A stretch of DNA of 47,419 nucleotides, taken from contig JAUNUI010000003.1 in the NCBI GenBank assembly GCA_030538255.1, positions 51,348 to 98,766 on the forward strand. The letters are read 5' to 3'. Position numbers and translations under genes: made by a program. The notes below the pieces were generated by a model. That model was not told the DNA's origin and searched no databases. It was given only the letters and a program-made list of their open reading frames with translations. This DNA is from Pelistega sp. Lineage in GTDB: Bacteria > Pseudomonadota > Gammaproteobacteria > Burkholderiales > Burkholderiaceae_B. Shown piece by piece: positions 26,748-35,451 of this stretch (position 1 is the first letter of the stretch; each line of letters begins with the position of its first letter).

Positions 26748-28871
26748 ATGACATCAACAAGCTCAGGCTTACCCAGCCGACTTATATGGGTTTTGGTGGC
26801 AATCATTGGCGCATTTGCTTTTGGCTATATTGCATTAAATCGTGGTGAAACGATTAATGCTATGTGGATTCTAACAGCAGCAGTATGTGTCTATTTCATT
26901 GCTTATCGCTTCTATAGCTTATATATCAATGACAAGGTATTAGGTGCAGATCCGACGCGTATGACACCAGCTTTCCGTCATAACGATGGTCTAGACTATG
27001 TGCCGACCAATAAATTAGTGTTATTTGGTCACCACTTTGCCGCAATTGCGGGTGCTGGCCCTCTAGTTGGTCCTGTATTGGCTGCGCAGATGGGTTATTT
27101 ACCTAGCATGCTATGGATTCTGGTCGGTGTGGTACTAGCCGGTGCTGTTCAAGACTATATGGTCTTATTTGTTTCGACTCGTCGCGATGGTCGCTCACTC
27201 GGTGAGTTGATTAAGGAAGAGATGGGCACAATTCCAGGCGTAATTGCCTTGATTGCTTGCTTTATGATTATGATCATTATTCTTGCCGTCTTGGCAATGA
27301 TTGTAGTTAAAGCCTTAACGCATAGCCCTTGGGGTACATTCACCGTTGCCTTCACCGTGCCATTGGCTATCTTTATGGGCTTGTACTTACGTTACTGGCG
27401 CCCAGGTCGTATTCTCGAAGTCTCTCTCATCGGTATGGTGGGCTTGGTATTTGCCATTATTTATGGTGGCCACATTGCGACTGACCCATACTGGGGACCG
27501 ATCTTCGATCTTGATGGTAATCAGTTAACTTGGGCATTAGTTATCTATGGCTTTATTGCCGCGGTTCTCCCTGTATGGCTATTATTAGCACCACGTGACT
27601 ATCTCTCTACTTTCTTGAAAATTGGTGCGATTATCGGCTTAGCATTAGGTATTGTTTTCTTAATGCCAGATATGCAGATGCCAGCAGTGACTAAATATGC
27701 ACTTGAAGGTAATGGTCCTGTATGGTCGGGTAATTTATTTCCATTCTTATTTATTACTATTGCGTGTGGTGCGGTATCTGGTTTCCACGCCTTAATTTCT
27801 TCAGGTACAACACCGAAGATGTTGGCTAAAGAAACTGAAGCGCGTATGATCGGCTATGGTGGTATGTTAATGGAATCATTCGTGGCGATGATGGCTTTGA
27901 TTGCTGCCTCAATCATCGACCCGGGTGTGTACTTCGCCATGAATAGTCCGATGAGTGTTTTGAACCCTGGTGGTATTGCTGATGTTGCCTTAGCAGCTTC
28001 ACAGACAGTGACAAGTTGGGGTTTTGTCATTACGCCTGAGGTCTTGAACCAGATTGCTGCTGACGTTGGTGAGAGCAGTATTATTTCACGTGCAGGTGGT
28101 GCGCCTACATTAGCGGTAGGTATGGCACACATTATTCATAGTGTACTTGGCGGCTTAGGCTCTATGTCGTTCTGGTATCACTTCGCGATTTTATTTGAAG
28201 CGCTATTTATTCTCACAGCGGTTGACGCGGGTACACGTGCGGCACGCTTTATGTTGCAAGACTTGTTAGGCTTAATTCACCCAACATTAAAACAAACTCA
28301 CTCTTTACCAGCGAATATTTTAGCCACTGGTTTAGTGGTTGCCGCTTGGGGTTACTTCCTCTATATGGGCGTAAACGATCCATTAGGTGGTATTAATATG
28401 TTGTGGCCTCTATTCGGTATTACTAACCAGATGTTGGCAGCGATTGCTTTAATGCTATGTATTGTTGTCTTGTTCAAATTGAAGAAGCAAAAATATGCAT
28501 GGGTGCCGATGCTTCCAGCCGCATGGTTAGTGTTTGTGACGATGTGCGCAGGTTGGTTAAAAGTCTTCAGTCCTGAGCCAGGCGTTGGTTTCTTCGCTAA
28601 AGCCAATCAGTTGAAAGACATGATCGCTGGTGGTAATTTCGTTCCTTCACCGGTGTTCAAATCAGTCGAATCAGTCAAGCAAGTTATTTTCAATAACCAG
28701 TTAGACGGTGTTCTGATGGCCGGCTTTATGGTGGTTGTCGTGGCGATGGTTATCTTTACAATTGCTTCTTGCATGAAAGCATTAGGCAGTGATAAAGCGA
28801 CGGCGAAAGAAATTCCATATGAGCCATTACCCGCGAATGCTGATGACATCATTAAGGGCGCAGCACACTAA
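26748..28871 (+). CDS. cstA: CstA family carbon-starvation/peptide or pyruvate transporter
   Basis: A 707-aa polytopic inner-membrane protein, the usual length for CstA/BtsT proteins. Hallmarks are FRHNDGLDYVPTNKLVLFGHHFAAIAGAGPLVGPVLAAQMGYLPSMLWIL and GAVQDYMVLFVSTRRDGRSLGELIKEEMG in the N-terminal third, then HALISSGTTPKMLAKETEARMIGYGGML. E. coli relatives transport pyruvate (BtsT, CstA) or peptides and are induced on carbon starvation. TTGGAG lies before the ATG. A small YbdD-like gene follows at 29009, the normal partner arrangement. Confidence 0.95.
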   Translation: MTSTSSGLPSRLIWVLVAIIGAFAFGYIALNRGETINAMWILTAAVCVYFIAYRFYSLYINDKVLGADPTRMTPAFRHNDGLDYVPTNKLVLFGHHFAAIAGAGPLVGPVLAAQMGYLPSMLWILVGVVLAGAVQDYMVLFVSTRRDGRSLGELIKEEMGTIPGVIALIACFMIMIIILAVLAMIVVKALTHSPWGTFTVAFTVPLAIFMGLYLRYWRPGRILEVSLIGMVGLVFAIIYGGHIATDPYWGPIFDLDGNQLTWALVIYGFIAAVLPVWLLLAPRDYLSTFLKIGAIIGLALGIVFLMPDMQMPAVTKYALEGNGPVWSGNLFPFLFITIACGAVSGFHALISSGTTPKMLAKETEARMIGYGGMLMESFVAMMALIAASIIDPGVYFAMNSPMSVLNPGGIADVALAASQTVTSWGFVITPEVLNQIAADVGESSIISRAGGAPTLAVGMAHIIHSVLGGLGSMSFWYHFAILFEALFILTAVDAGTRAARFMLQDLLGLIHPTLKQTHSLPANILATGLVVAAWGYFLYMGVNDPLGGINMLWPLFGITNQMLAAIALMLCIVVLFKLKKQKYAWVPMLPAAWLVFVTMCAGWLKVFSPEPGVGFFAKANQLKDMIAGGNFVPSPVFKSVESVKQVIFNNQLDGVLMAGFMVVVVAMVIFTIASCMKALGSDKATAKEIPYEPLPANADDIIKGAAH

Positions 28872-29008
28872 GTTATAGACACTTAGTTGAGGTACTCGAT
28901 AATAGGCATGCTTTGTGTTTACAATAAGTGTATTCATGCTGAATGTGGATACAGCATGCCACCGTTAGGGGAGGGAGTTCTTAGCCCTCCATTAACCAGG
29001 AGTTAATT

Positions 29009-29206
29009 ATGTTTAATAAGATCGCAAGTGCAGGTAAGTATCTTGGCCAAACCGCTCGCTTAATGGTGGGCGTACCTAACTATGATACCTACCTTCAACA
29101 TATGCGTAGACAGCATCCTGATAAAACCCCAATGACGTATAAGGAGTTTTATGATAATCGTGTGAATGCACGATTTGGCGGAGACGGTAGCTTTCGTTGT
29201 TGTTAA
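29009..29206 (+). CDS. YbdD/YjiX family small protein
   Basis: A 65-aa cytoplasmic protein of the YbdD/YjiX family, which accompanies CstA/BtsT-type transporters. The sequence contains ARLMVGVPNYDTYLQHMRRQHPDKTPMTYKEFYDNRVNARFG and ends GSFRCC. Relatives are reported to be needed for activity of the linked transporter. AGGAG lies before the ATG. It is 137 nt after cstA and almost certainly co-transcribed. Degenerate copies of its 3' end follow. Confidence 0.92.
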   Translation: MFNKIASAGKYLGQTARLMVGVPNYDTYLQHMRRQHPDKTPMTYKEFYDNRVNARFGGDGSFRCC

Positions 29207-29295
29207 GCGATGGCTTATTGTTTAATAGCTGTCGTGGCTTCACCGCATTGGATGCGGCGTCGTAGTAATAAGGCGATGGCTTGTTGTTAAATAGC
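29207..29295 (+). repeat. Direct repeat after the YbdD-like gene
   Basis: A 23-nt unit beginning GCGATGGCTT and ending AATAGC occurs at 29207-29229 and 29273-29295 with two mismatches. Its TTGTTGTTAA core resembles the gene end at 29196-29206. Confidence 0.6.
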
Positions 29296-29330
29296 GGATA
29301 GCTATTTATGTGCTTATTCGTTTAAATTCC

Positions 29331-29366
29331 AAAGACCTCGATGTGTGTATGCATCGAGGTCTTTTT
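29331..29366 (+). terminator. Bidirectional rho-independent terminator
   Basis: A perfect 13-bp stem, AAAGACCTCGATG (29331-29343) with CATCGAGGTCTTT (29352-29364), has an 8-nt loop and a T-run to 29366, with A's on the other side. It separates cstA-ybdD from the convergent CoA-transferase operon. Confidence 0.9.
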
Positions 29367-29369
29367 GCA

Positions 29370-30068
29370 TTAACTCAAATACGGGCTACCTTGCTCTCCG
29401 ATATGGATAGTTTTTAAATCTTCATCAAAGAACAAGGGGGCTTCGCTGAGTGCTTGCAGTTGCTGCTGGCTAAGACCAGCGACCATAGCGCGTACGTGAA
29501 ACTGATTGTTTTGTACATGAATAATCGCTAGATCTGTATAGAGCATATTCACTACGCCTTTACCAGTGAGGGGATAGGTGCAAGCTTTAAGTAATTTAGC
29601 TTGACCATCCTTGGTATTATGTTCCATCATCACAATCACCTGCTTGGCGCCAACGGCTAGATCCATTGCACCACCAATAGCAGCGATGGCATCAGGTGCG
29701 TCGGTAATCCAGTTGGCGAGATCTCCATTGGGTGATACTTGAAAGCCACCTAAGATGGCGTAATCCAAGTGACCGCCGCGCATCATGGCAAATGAATTGC
29801 TATGTTCGGTAATCGATGCACCGGGGAGCAAGGTGACGGGCACGCGGCCTGCATTAATAATATCCTCATCAACTTCCTCGCCAACAGCCGCACGACCCAT
29901 GCCTAAGATACCATTCTCGCTATGAAGAATAATTTCGCGGCCTTCGGGGAGGTGATCGGAGACTTTGACGGGAATCCCAATGCCTAGGTTAACATAGCAA
30001 CCATCAGGTAGGATGCTCGCGACGAGTGCGGCGATTTGGTCTCGATTTAGGGGTTTGTAATCACTCAT
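29370..30068 (-). CDS. 3-oxoacid CoA-transferase, subunit B
   Basis: The 232-aa B subunit of a family I CoA-transferase (PcaJ/ScoB/AtoA type). The catalytic Glu51 lies in LHSENGILGMG (49-59), and NLGIGIP (27-33) and GAxxTEHSNSFAMMRGG are present. It transfers CoA to a short 3-oxo acid or similar carboxylate together with subunit A. Its start overlaps the end of the A gene by 8 nt, with GCAGGAG before the ATG, so translation is coupled. The exact substrate (3-oxoadipate, acetoacetate or another) cannot be fixed. Confidence 0.93.
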   Translation of the reverse strand: MSDYKPLNRDQIAALVASILPDGCYVNLGIGIPVKVSDHLPEGREIILHSENGILGMGRAAVGEEVDEDIINAGRVPVTLLPGASITEHSNSFAMMRGGHLDYAILGGFQVSPNGDLANWITDAPDAIAAIGGAMDLAVGAKQVIVMMEHNTKDGQAKLLKACTYPLTGKGVVNMLYTDLAIIHVQNNQFHVRAMVAGLSQQQLQALSEAPLFFDEDLKTIHIGEQGSPYLS

Positions 30069-30735
30069 AACGGGCTCCTGCTAATACCACTGACTTCACG
30101 AAAATCCCTGCTGTCATGACATGCTCTGGATGGATATCACCAAGTTCGACAATCTGATCGGCTTGCACAATTGTGTGCTTACTTGCGGTACACATGGCTG
30201 GACTAAAGTTACGCGCTGCCCAACGATAAGTGAGGTTGCCCCAACGGTCCGCCTTATGTGCACGAATTAAGGCAAAGTCACCATGGAGTGGATCTTCTAA
30301 AACATAACCTACACCATTGATAACGCGTGTTTCCTTATTCTCAGCAACACGTGTGCCATAGCCTGTTGGGGTGAAAAAGGGACCTAGGCCAGCGCCAGCC
30401 GCGCGCAGACGTTCGGCTAAAGTGCCTTGCGGCATGCACTCAAGCTCGACTTCGCCAGCACGGAAGGCATTGGCAAATACATCAGATTGTGGTGGGCGAG
30501 GGTGCGAGCAAATCACTTTACGCACTTGTTTATTCTTAATCAGACCTGCAATACCCACTTCACGTGTACCTGCGTTATTACTGATAATCACGAGGTTCTT
30601 GCGACCTAGGATTTCTAAAGACTTTAACAGTTCAAAAGGAATTGCCGTATCACCAAAGCCACCGACTAAAATTGAAGCACCGTCTTGTATCGGTTCCAGT
30701 GCTTCTAGGTGCGTATCTAAAATCTTATTAATCAT
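30061..30735 (-). CDS. 3-oxoacid CoA-transferase, subunit A
   Basis: The 224-aa A subunit (PcaI/ScoA/AtoD type) with the CoA-binding GGFGDTAIPFELLKSL stretch (25-40), ELECMPQGTLAERLRAAGAGLGPFFTPTGYGT (96-127) and RWGNLTYRWAARNF. It starts 6 nt after the stop of the upstream Bug gene with only a weak GGAT site, suggesting coupling. It lies in one operon with a Bug protein and subunit B, so the bound ligand is probably activated to a CoA thioester after uptake. Confidence 0.93.
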   Translation of the reverse strand: MINKILDTHLEALEPIQDGASILVGGFGDTAIPFELLKSLEILGRKNLVIISNNAGTREVGIAGLIKNKQVRKVICSHPRPPQSDVFANAFRAGEVELECMPQGTLAERLRAAGAGLGPFFTPTGYGTRVAENKETRVINGVGYVLEDPLHGDFALIRAHKADRWGNLTYRWAARNFSPAMCTASKHTIVQADQIVELGDIHPEHVMTAGIFVKSVVLAGARYE

Positions 30736-30741
30736 ACAAAT

Positions 30742-31719
30742 TTAATCCATATTAATATTCGCTGTTTTTACGATATCAGCCCACATTTCTTGTTGGCTCT
30801 TAACATATTCAGCATATTCTGCTGGTGAGTTACCACCAGCTTCACCACCGAGTTGTGCAAAGCGTTCTTTAATATTGTCACTTTCTAGGACTTTCTTAGC
30901 GGCAGCATGAATTTTATTCACTACATCATCAGGTGTGCCTGCTGGTGCGAATAAACCAAACCAAGCGGTTACTACCATATTATCGACACCAGCTTCTTTC
31001 ATGGTGGGAACATCAGGTAGATCGGCCACACGCTTATCACTGGTCACAGCAAGGGCTTTCAATTTACCTGATTTAATATGTGTCAGTGAGCTAGGTAAGT
31101 TATCAATCATAAAAGTAAATTGATTCGCGAGTAGTGCTGCGACTGCAGGACCTGCTCCCTTATAGCTAATATGCTCGGCTTTAATGTTGCCTCGTTGCAT
31201 AAAGAGTTCGCCCGACATATGCGGAGACTGCCCCTTGCCTGATGAACCAAAAGTCTGGTTCTTAGGATCGCTCGCCACATACGTTAATAATTCTTGTACA
31301 TTATTTACGGGTGTTGCTTCATTCACAACCAAGACATTCGGTACAGAAATTACATTGGTGATTGGGATAAAGTCTTCTTTTTTATACGGTAGGTCTTTAT
31401 ACAGGCTGTAATTAATCGCATTAGGACCAATATTGCCCATGATTAGAGTATAGCCATCAGGTTTAGAACGAATCAGGGATTGAGAACCAATAATGCCAGC
31501 GGCACCAGCTTTGTTCTCAATGACAACGGTTTGCCCCAGTTCTTTCGCTAGAGGTTCGCTAATCATACGACCAACGATATCGGTAGTGCCACCTGGTGCG
31601 GCAGGGATAATAATGGTAATTGACTTACTTGGCCAATTATCTTGTGCCATTGCGTTGAGCGGTAAACATGCTAAACCTGCAATAGCCAAGCGGCGGATAA
31701 GTGCTAACTGAATATTCAT
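30742..31719 (-). CDS. Bug/TctC-type periplasmic substrate-binding protein
   Basis: A 325-aa protein with Sec signal peptide (cleavage after about residue 25, AMAQ). NWPSKSITIIIPAAPGGTTDIVGR, VIENKAGAAGIIG, KPDGYTLIMG and HISYKGAGPAVAALLA are the ligand-site motifs. GGAG precedes the ATG. It is the first gene of a minus-strand operon with the two CoA-transferase subunits, a physical link between capture and CoA activation. Confidence 0.93.
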   Translation of the reverse strand: MNIQLALIRRLAIAGLACLPLNAMAQDNWPSKSITIIIPAAPGGTTDIVGRMISEPLAKELGQTVVIENKAGAAGIIGSQSLIRSKPDGYTLIMGNIGPNAINYSLYKDLPYKKEDFIPITNVISVPNVLVVNEATPVNNVQELLTYVASDPKNQTFGSSGKGQSPHMSGELFMQRGNIKAEHISYKGAGPAVAALLANQFTFMIDNLPSSLTHIKSGKLKALAVTSDKRVADLPDVPTMKEAGVDNMVVTAWFGLFAPAGTPDDVVNKIHAAAKKVLESDNIKERFAQLGGEAGGNSPAEYAEYVKSQQEMWADIVKTANINMD

Positions 31720-32090
31720 AATGTCTCCGTCGTTATATTAGGCCTATTCTTAGTGAAAAGGCATTGTATTAATTTTATGGTTAAAAGATTGCCGCTTAAG
31801 TCGTGGTTACTACACGTACTTATTAGGAAACCATTTAATGATGCGCTCTGATACTGCTGTTATTTGCTCTCATTTACACAAAGTCAAGCGTTGTCGCACT
31901 CATGACATGTTTTGATACTGTTGTAATTGTGGAGCTAAGAAATTTAGTGTTTATATCATGCCGTATTTATGTAAAGCCCTGCTTATAGCGTAAATGCGGC
32001 GTCTTCTTGTTCACTGCCCGTAATTTAGAAAGCCGCCGCATTTTATATCTCTTATAGACAGGGTATTACATACATGTCTATAGAAACGAT
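31720..32090. other. Intergenic region between two Bug genes
   Basis: 371 nt without a visible gene. It contains a 10-bp long-range dyad, AAATGCGGCG (31992-32001) with CGCCGCATTT (32034-32043), which may be the terminator of the 32091 gene on the minus strand, and presumably the promoter of the 31719 operon. Confidence 0.5.
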
Positions 32091-33074
32091 TTATTGATTC
32101 GCTTGAATACCAGCTTTCTTAATCACTTCACCCCACAGTTTGTGTTCAGCATTGATCTTGTCGTGTAATGCTTTGCCATCGGTCACATGTAGGGTGTAAC
32201 CACCATCTTCCATGGTTTTAACGTAATCAGGGTTGCTGTTTACTTTATCCATGGCTTCTTGCAATTTTTTCACAATGGGCTCTGGTAGATTTGCGGGGCC
32301 TGCTAATGAATACCAACCTGTAACTGCGTAGTCAGATACACCTGATTCAGCGATGGAAGGTACATCAGGGAGTGCTTTATTGCGCTCTTTAGAGGTCACG
32401 GCTAATGCGCGTACTTTGCCACTATTAATATAGTTAATCGCGGTGCCTGTAATGTCGAACATCAAAGAAACTTTGCCACTGATGACATCCACCATGGCAG
32501 GTGAGTTGCCGCGGTATGGCACGTGCAGCATGTCAAAGTCAGCACGTTGCTTTAGCAATTCAGCGGATAATTGATTCGATGAACCCACACCAGCCGAGGC
32601 AAAACTGACGGTATTAGGATTGGCCTTGGCATAGGCAATCAGCTCTGGAATTGATTTCACAGGGAGATCATTATTCACCACCATAACATTGGTGTAGTCC
32701 AAGATATTGCCAATATAAGTGAAGTCTTTATCGTGATCGAGCTTCACGGCTTTCTGGATATGTGGTGTGATGGTTAGGGTTGGGCTTGCCATAAAGTAAA
32801 TATTATAGCCATCGGGTGCAGAGCGTGCGACGGCTTCCGCGGCAATAATACCACTGGCTCCGGTACGGTTCTCAATGACGACGGTTTGACCGAGTGCATC
32901 ACCAAGGTATTTGCTGTAATTGCGAGCAGCGGTATCTACTGGACCACCTGCTGCATAGCCTACAACCAGTTTAATCGGGCGATCTGGCCAGTTGCTTTGT
33001 GCTTGGGCGCTGAGCGATAAGGTACCGAATCCAGTGATTAATAAGGCGGCTAGTGTTTTCGAAAATTTGCGCAT
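32091..33074 (-). CDS. Bug/TctC-type periplasmic substrate-binding protein
   Basis: A 327-aa protein with a signal peptide ending SAQAQ (about residue 26). The ligand loops are GYAAGGPVDTAAR, VIENRTGASGIIA, APDGYNIYF and HVPYRGNSPAMVDVISG. AAGGAGAC precedes the ATG. It lies 298 nt downstream of the thiolase gene in the same direction, so its relation to that operon is uncertain. The ligand is unknown. Confidence 0.93.
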   Translation of the reverse strand: MRKFSKTLAALLITGFGTLSLSAQAQSNWPDRPIKLVVGYAAGGPVDTAARNYSKYLGDALGQTVVIENRTGASGIIAAEAVARSAPDGYNIYFMASPTLTITPHIQKAVKLDHDKDFTYIGNILDYTNVMVVNNDLPVKSIPELIAYAKANPNTVSFASAGVGSSNQLSAELLKQRADFDMLHVPYRGNSPAMVDVISGKVSLMFDITGTAINYINSGKVRALAVTSKERNKALPDVPSIAESGVSDYAVTGWYSLAGPANLPEPIVKKLQEAMDKVNSNPDYVKTMEDGGYTLHVTDGKALHDKINAEHKLWGEVIKKAGIQANQ

Positions 33075-33326
33075 GGTTTGTCTCCTTGGTCATGCTTATA
33101 AGTAGAGACTTCGGTCTCGTTTGCTTAAGCTACTTCTATTGAGTTGTGCTACTTAAGCTTTCTTATAGTGTTTATAAAATCGTTGTATTAGAAATTTGTA
33201 TTGCTAGGTATGTCGTTGTATCAGTATTGTTAAGTTAGTCCTTGCGGTAGGAGGTATTAGTTTTACTAAGCTCTGTTTCTGTGCTGGTGTAGCTAGCCTT
33301 GTTTTAGATCGTTGTTGCTGACGTGG

Positions 33327-33354
33327 TAGGGCAGCGAGTCTCCATGCTGCCCTA
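33327..33354 (-). terminator. Weak hairpin after the thiolase-like gene
   Basis: TAGGGCAGC (33327-33335) pairs perfectly with GCTGCCCTA (33346-33354), 9 bp with a 10-nt loop, just past the minus-strand gene end. There is no T-run on the minus strand, so termination is uncertain. The rest of the 33075-33372 gap shows no gene. Confidence 0.45.
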
Positions 33355-33372
33355 TCAGTTTGAACAATGGGC

Positions 33373-34545
33373 TTATAAAGTTTCTTCCGTACCTAAAATT
33401 GCCGTTGATTGGCTTGATAAGGTGCCGCCATTGCCATGTACTACGGCTAGTTTGGCGTCTTTTACTTGACGTTCATCACAGCTACCGCGTAACTGACGAA
33501 CCGCTTCAATCATAATGAAGATGCCGTACATGCCTGGGTGGGTACACGATAGGCCACCACCATTGGTATTCACGGGTAGTTCACCGCCTGGGGCGATACG
33601 ACCGCCGCTGACGAATGCGCCACCTTCGCCTTTTTTACAAAAGCCTAAGTCTTCTAAGAATAGGATGGTGTTAATCGTAAAGGCATCGTAGAGTTCAACT
33701 ACATCAATATCGCTTGGTTTTACTTGGGCCATCTCAAAAGCAATGCGACCTGATTGTTGTGCCGCTGTTACGGTTAAATCATGCATTGATGAAATTTGGC
33801 GGTTCCAAATAGCGGTTGAGTTACCGAGAACGTAGACTGGCTTTTGCTTTAAGCTCTTCGCACGATCAGCACGAACCAATACGAAGGCGCCTGCGCCATC
33901 CGTGACTAAGCAGCAATCACGTACGGTTAATGGATCTGAGACCATTTTTGAATTCAGTACATCCTCAATACTTAAGGGATCACGCATCATGGCTTCAGGG
34001 TTGAGTTGTGCCCACTTACGTGCGGCTACCGCAACTTCAGCCAGGTTCTCACGTGTTGTGCCGTAATCATGCATATGACGTGCCGCCACTAAGGCATATG
34101 AGCTTAATGGGTTTAATGGGTTATATGGACTTTCATAAGGTTGAGGGTCCATCTGCTTGCGCATATTGCCAATCACAGCACGGCTTAGCGTCGAGGTGCG
34201 TTGGGTGCTGCCATAGCAAACTAGAACAGCATTGCATTGACCTGACTCTAAAGCATGAATCGCGGGCATGAGGTGAGCCACAAAGCTTGAACCACCAATC
34301 ATGGTGCTATCTATGAATGTGGGCTTAATACCTAAGTGCTCAATCACGGGCATAACCCACATAGTTGAGGCGACACTGGCCGTGGTGATGCCGTCGATAT
34401 CTTGCATGGTAAGACCGGCATCACTAACGGCGCGATGGGCGGCTTGCACTAAGATTTCCATCTCGCTAAAACCATTGGCTTGACCAAGACCTGCTTGACC
34501 AACACCAGCGATGGCGATTTTGCCACGTAAATCTTTATAGTTCAT
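33373..34545 (-). CDS. Thiolase-like (SCP-2/lipid-transfer type) protein
   Basis: A 390-aa thiolase-fold protein. The active-site Cys region of true thiolases (NxxCxSG) reads TMIGGSSFVAH (81-91) with no Cys, while VNTNGGGLSCTHPGMYG retains the His-containing loop. The C-terminal CxGGG Cys loop is VVHGNGGTLSS. It is therefore probably not a classic thiolase. It pairs with a DUF35 zinc-ribbon protein 2 nt upstream. In steroid side-chain degradation, Ltp2 thiolase-like proteins and ChsH2-DUF35 form a retro-aldolase, a plausible but unproven parallel. TAGGAG lies before the ATG. Confidence 0.88.
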   Translation of the reverse strand: MNYKDLRGKIAIAGVGQAGLGQANGFSEMEILVQAAHRAVSDAGLTMQDIDGITTASVASTMWVMPVIEHLGIKPTFIDSTMIGGSSFVAHLMPAIHALESGQCNAVLVCYGSTQRTSTLSRAVIGNMRKQMDPQPYESPYNPLNPLSSYALVAARHMHDYGTTRENLAEVAVAARKWAQLNPEAMMRDPLSIEDVLNSKMVSDPLTVRDCCLVTDGAGAFVLVRADRAKSLKQKPVYVLGNSTAIWNRQISSMHDLTVTAAQQSGRIAFEMAQVKPSDIDVVELYDAFTINTILFLEDLGFCKKGEGGAFVSGGRIAPGGELPVNTNGGGLSCTHPGMYGIFIMIEAVRQLRGSCDERQVKDAKLAVVHGNGGTLSSQSTAILGTEETL

Positions 34546-34547
34546 GC

Positions 34548-34934
34548 TTATTCTCCTACGGGGCTAAAGACAAGGATAGCCTGCTCGCCATCTTGTTGCA
34601 CATGGGCTTGGACTTGTTGGCCGATATGGACGTCTTCAGCGGAGACTTTTTCCACGCGACTCATTAAGCGTACGCCTTCGTCAAGATCAATCAGCGCCAC
34701 ATTGTAGTTGCCACCGTCTTCAGCTTTGCGACGAACCACAGTCGTACTATAAACAGTACCTAGACCTGTGGGCTCAATCCAGCTTAGGTGGTCAGAGCCA
34801 CAGTGTGGGCAAATCATGCGAGGGTAGAAGATATGCTTATTGCAATCTTGGCATTGTTGGATTTGGAACTTACCTTGCTTGAGTAAGTCCTGGTACTGCT
34901 TTTCAGCACCACATGCTGTCTCAGTTGTCATCAT
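34548..34934 (-). CDS. DUF35 zinc-ribbon/OB-fold protein
   Basis: A 128-aa protein with an N-terminal rubredoxin-like zinc ribbon (Cys28, Cys31, Cys42, Cys45 in CQDCNKHIFYPRMICPHCG) and a C-terminal OB-fold (about 55-125). The start at 34934 is preferred because the family is about 130-140 aa and the 50 residues that a further-upstream ATG would add look non-homologous. A neighbouring ATG at 34931 is equally possible. DUF35 proteins bind acyl-CoA as partners of thiolase-like enzymes, and the partner gene starts 2 nt after this stop. Confidence 0.88.
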   Translation of the reverse strand: MMTTETACGAEKQYQDLLKQGKFQIQQCQDCNKHIFYPRMICPHCGSDHLSWIEPTGLGTVYSTTVVRRKAEDGGNYNVALIDLDEGVRLMSRVEKVSAEDVHIGQQVQAHVQQDGEQAILVFSPVGE

Positions 34935-35090
34935 TCTCTGCGTTATAGTGGTTAAGGTTGAAGCTAGTATGTGAATTATTCGGGGCTTTGACAATTCACA
35001 AATAACAAAGAGCCTCTTAAATTTCGCTGAATAATGGTTTGTCCTAGTATGGATAACCATAGTTTTGTCAGTCATTATTGCCAAGTTCGG

Positions 35091-35153
35091 GTAGGAGCAG
35101 GCAGAAGCAGGTGCAGGTAGGTGCAGGTGCAGGTAGGAGTAGGTGCTTGTGGG
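35091..35153. repeat. GCAGGT/GGTAGG-type purine-rich microsatellite
   Basis: Interrupted hexamer-like repeats (GCAGGT, GGTAGG, GAAGCA variants) run for about 60 nt on the plus strand in the DUF35/YkvI gap. Such tracts slip readily and may vary between strains. Confidence 0.6.
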
Positions 35154-35309
35154 TGTTTATGTCTGTTATAGCGTGGGTGAGTGCTTCAGATTGTCAAGGG
35201 ATAACTTGGTCTTGTACGTGGAAAACGCTATTTTTGGCCTTGGAGGACCTCATGCCTTGCCTAGGGATAACCATAGGATTTGTCTAAAGAAAAGACATAC
35301 GGCTTAGTC

Positions 35310-35345
35310 TGTATATACAATACGAGTTACATGGTTGTGTATACA
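35310..35345 (+). promoter_or_regulatory. Two GntR-like palindromes before the YkvI-like gene
   Basis: TGTATATACA (35310-35319) and TGTATACA (35338-35345) are perfect palindromes, centres 27 nt apart. They resemble the TNGTNNNACNA operators of FadR-type GntR regulators. They lie about 110 nt before the permease start. The regulator is not in the window. Confidence 0.45.
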
Positions 35346-35366
35346 ATATTGATGGCATAAATAATT

Positions 35367-35401
35367 TATGGCTCTTTGCTATGGCAAGAGCCATATTTTT
35401 T
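35367..35401 (+). terminator. Terminator/attenuator candidate before the YkvI-like gene
   Basis: TATGGCTCTT (35367-35376) pairs with AAGAGCCATA (35386-35395), with a 9-nt loop and a six-T run to 35401. It sits 50 nt before the permease start with no plus-strand gene upstream, so it could be an attenuator or end a small RNA. Confidence 0.7.
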
Positions 35402-35451
35402 GATATATGCGTTATGAGTATAAATAAGCAAAAATACATAGGAGAGAATAA

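Larger units (their letters stand above)
34935..35451. other. Divergent intergenic region with repeats, palindromes and a terminator
   Basis: No convincing gene is seen; a short plus-strand frame at 35078-35287 is low-complexity and unconvincing. Present are a GCAGGT-rich purine microsatellite (35091-35153), two GGATAACCATA copies (35051, 35265), two TGTATACA-type palindromes (35310, 35338) and a strong plus-strand terminator (35367-35401) just before the YkvI gene. Confidence 0.55.

Noticed and set aside
34935-35084. N-terminal extension of the DUF35 protein
   Set aside because: The 50 extra residues do not resemble the family, and the family length fits the start at 34934.
35078-35287. 69-aa plus-strand frame in the DUF35/YkvI gap
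   Set aside because: Its N-terminal part is a purine microsatellite translation and no ribosome site or homology is evident.
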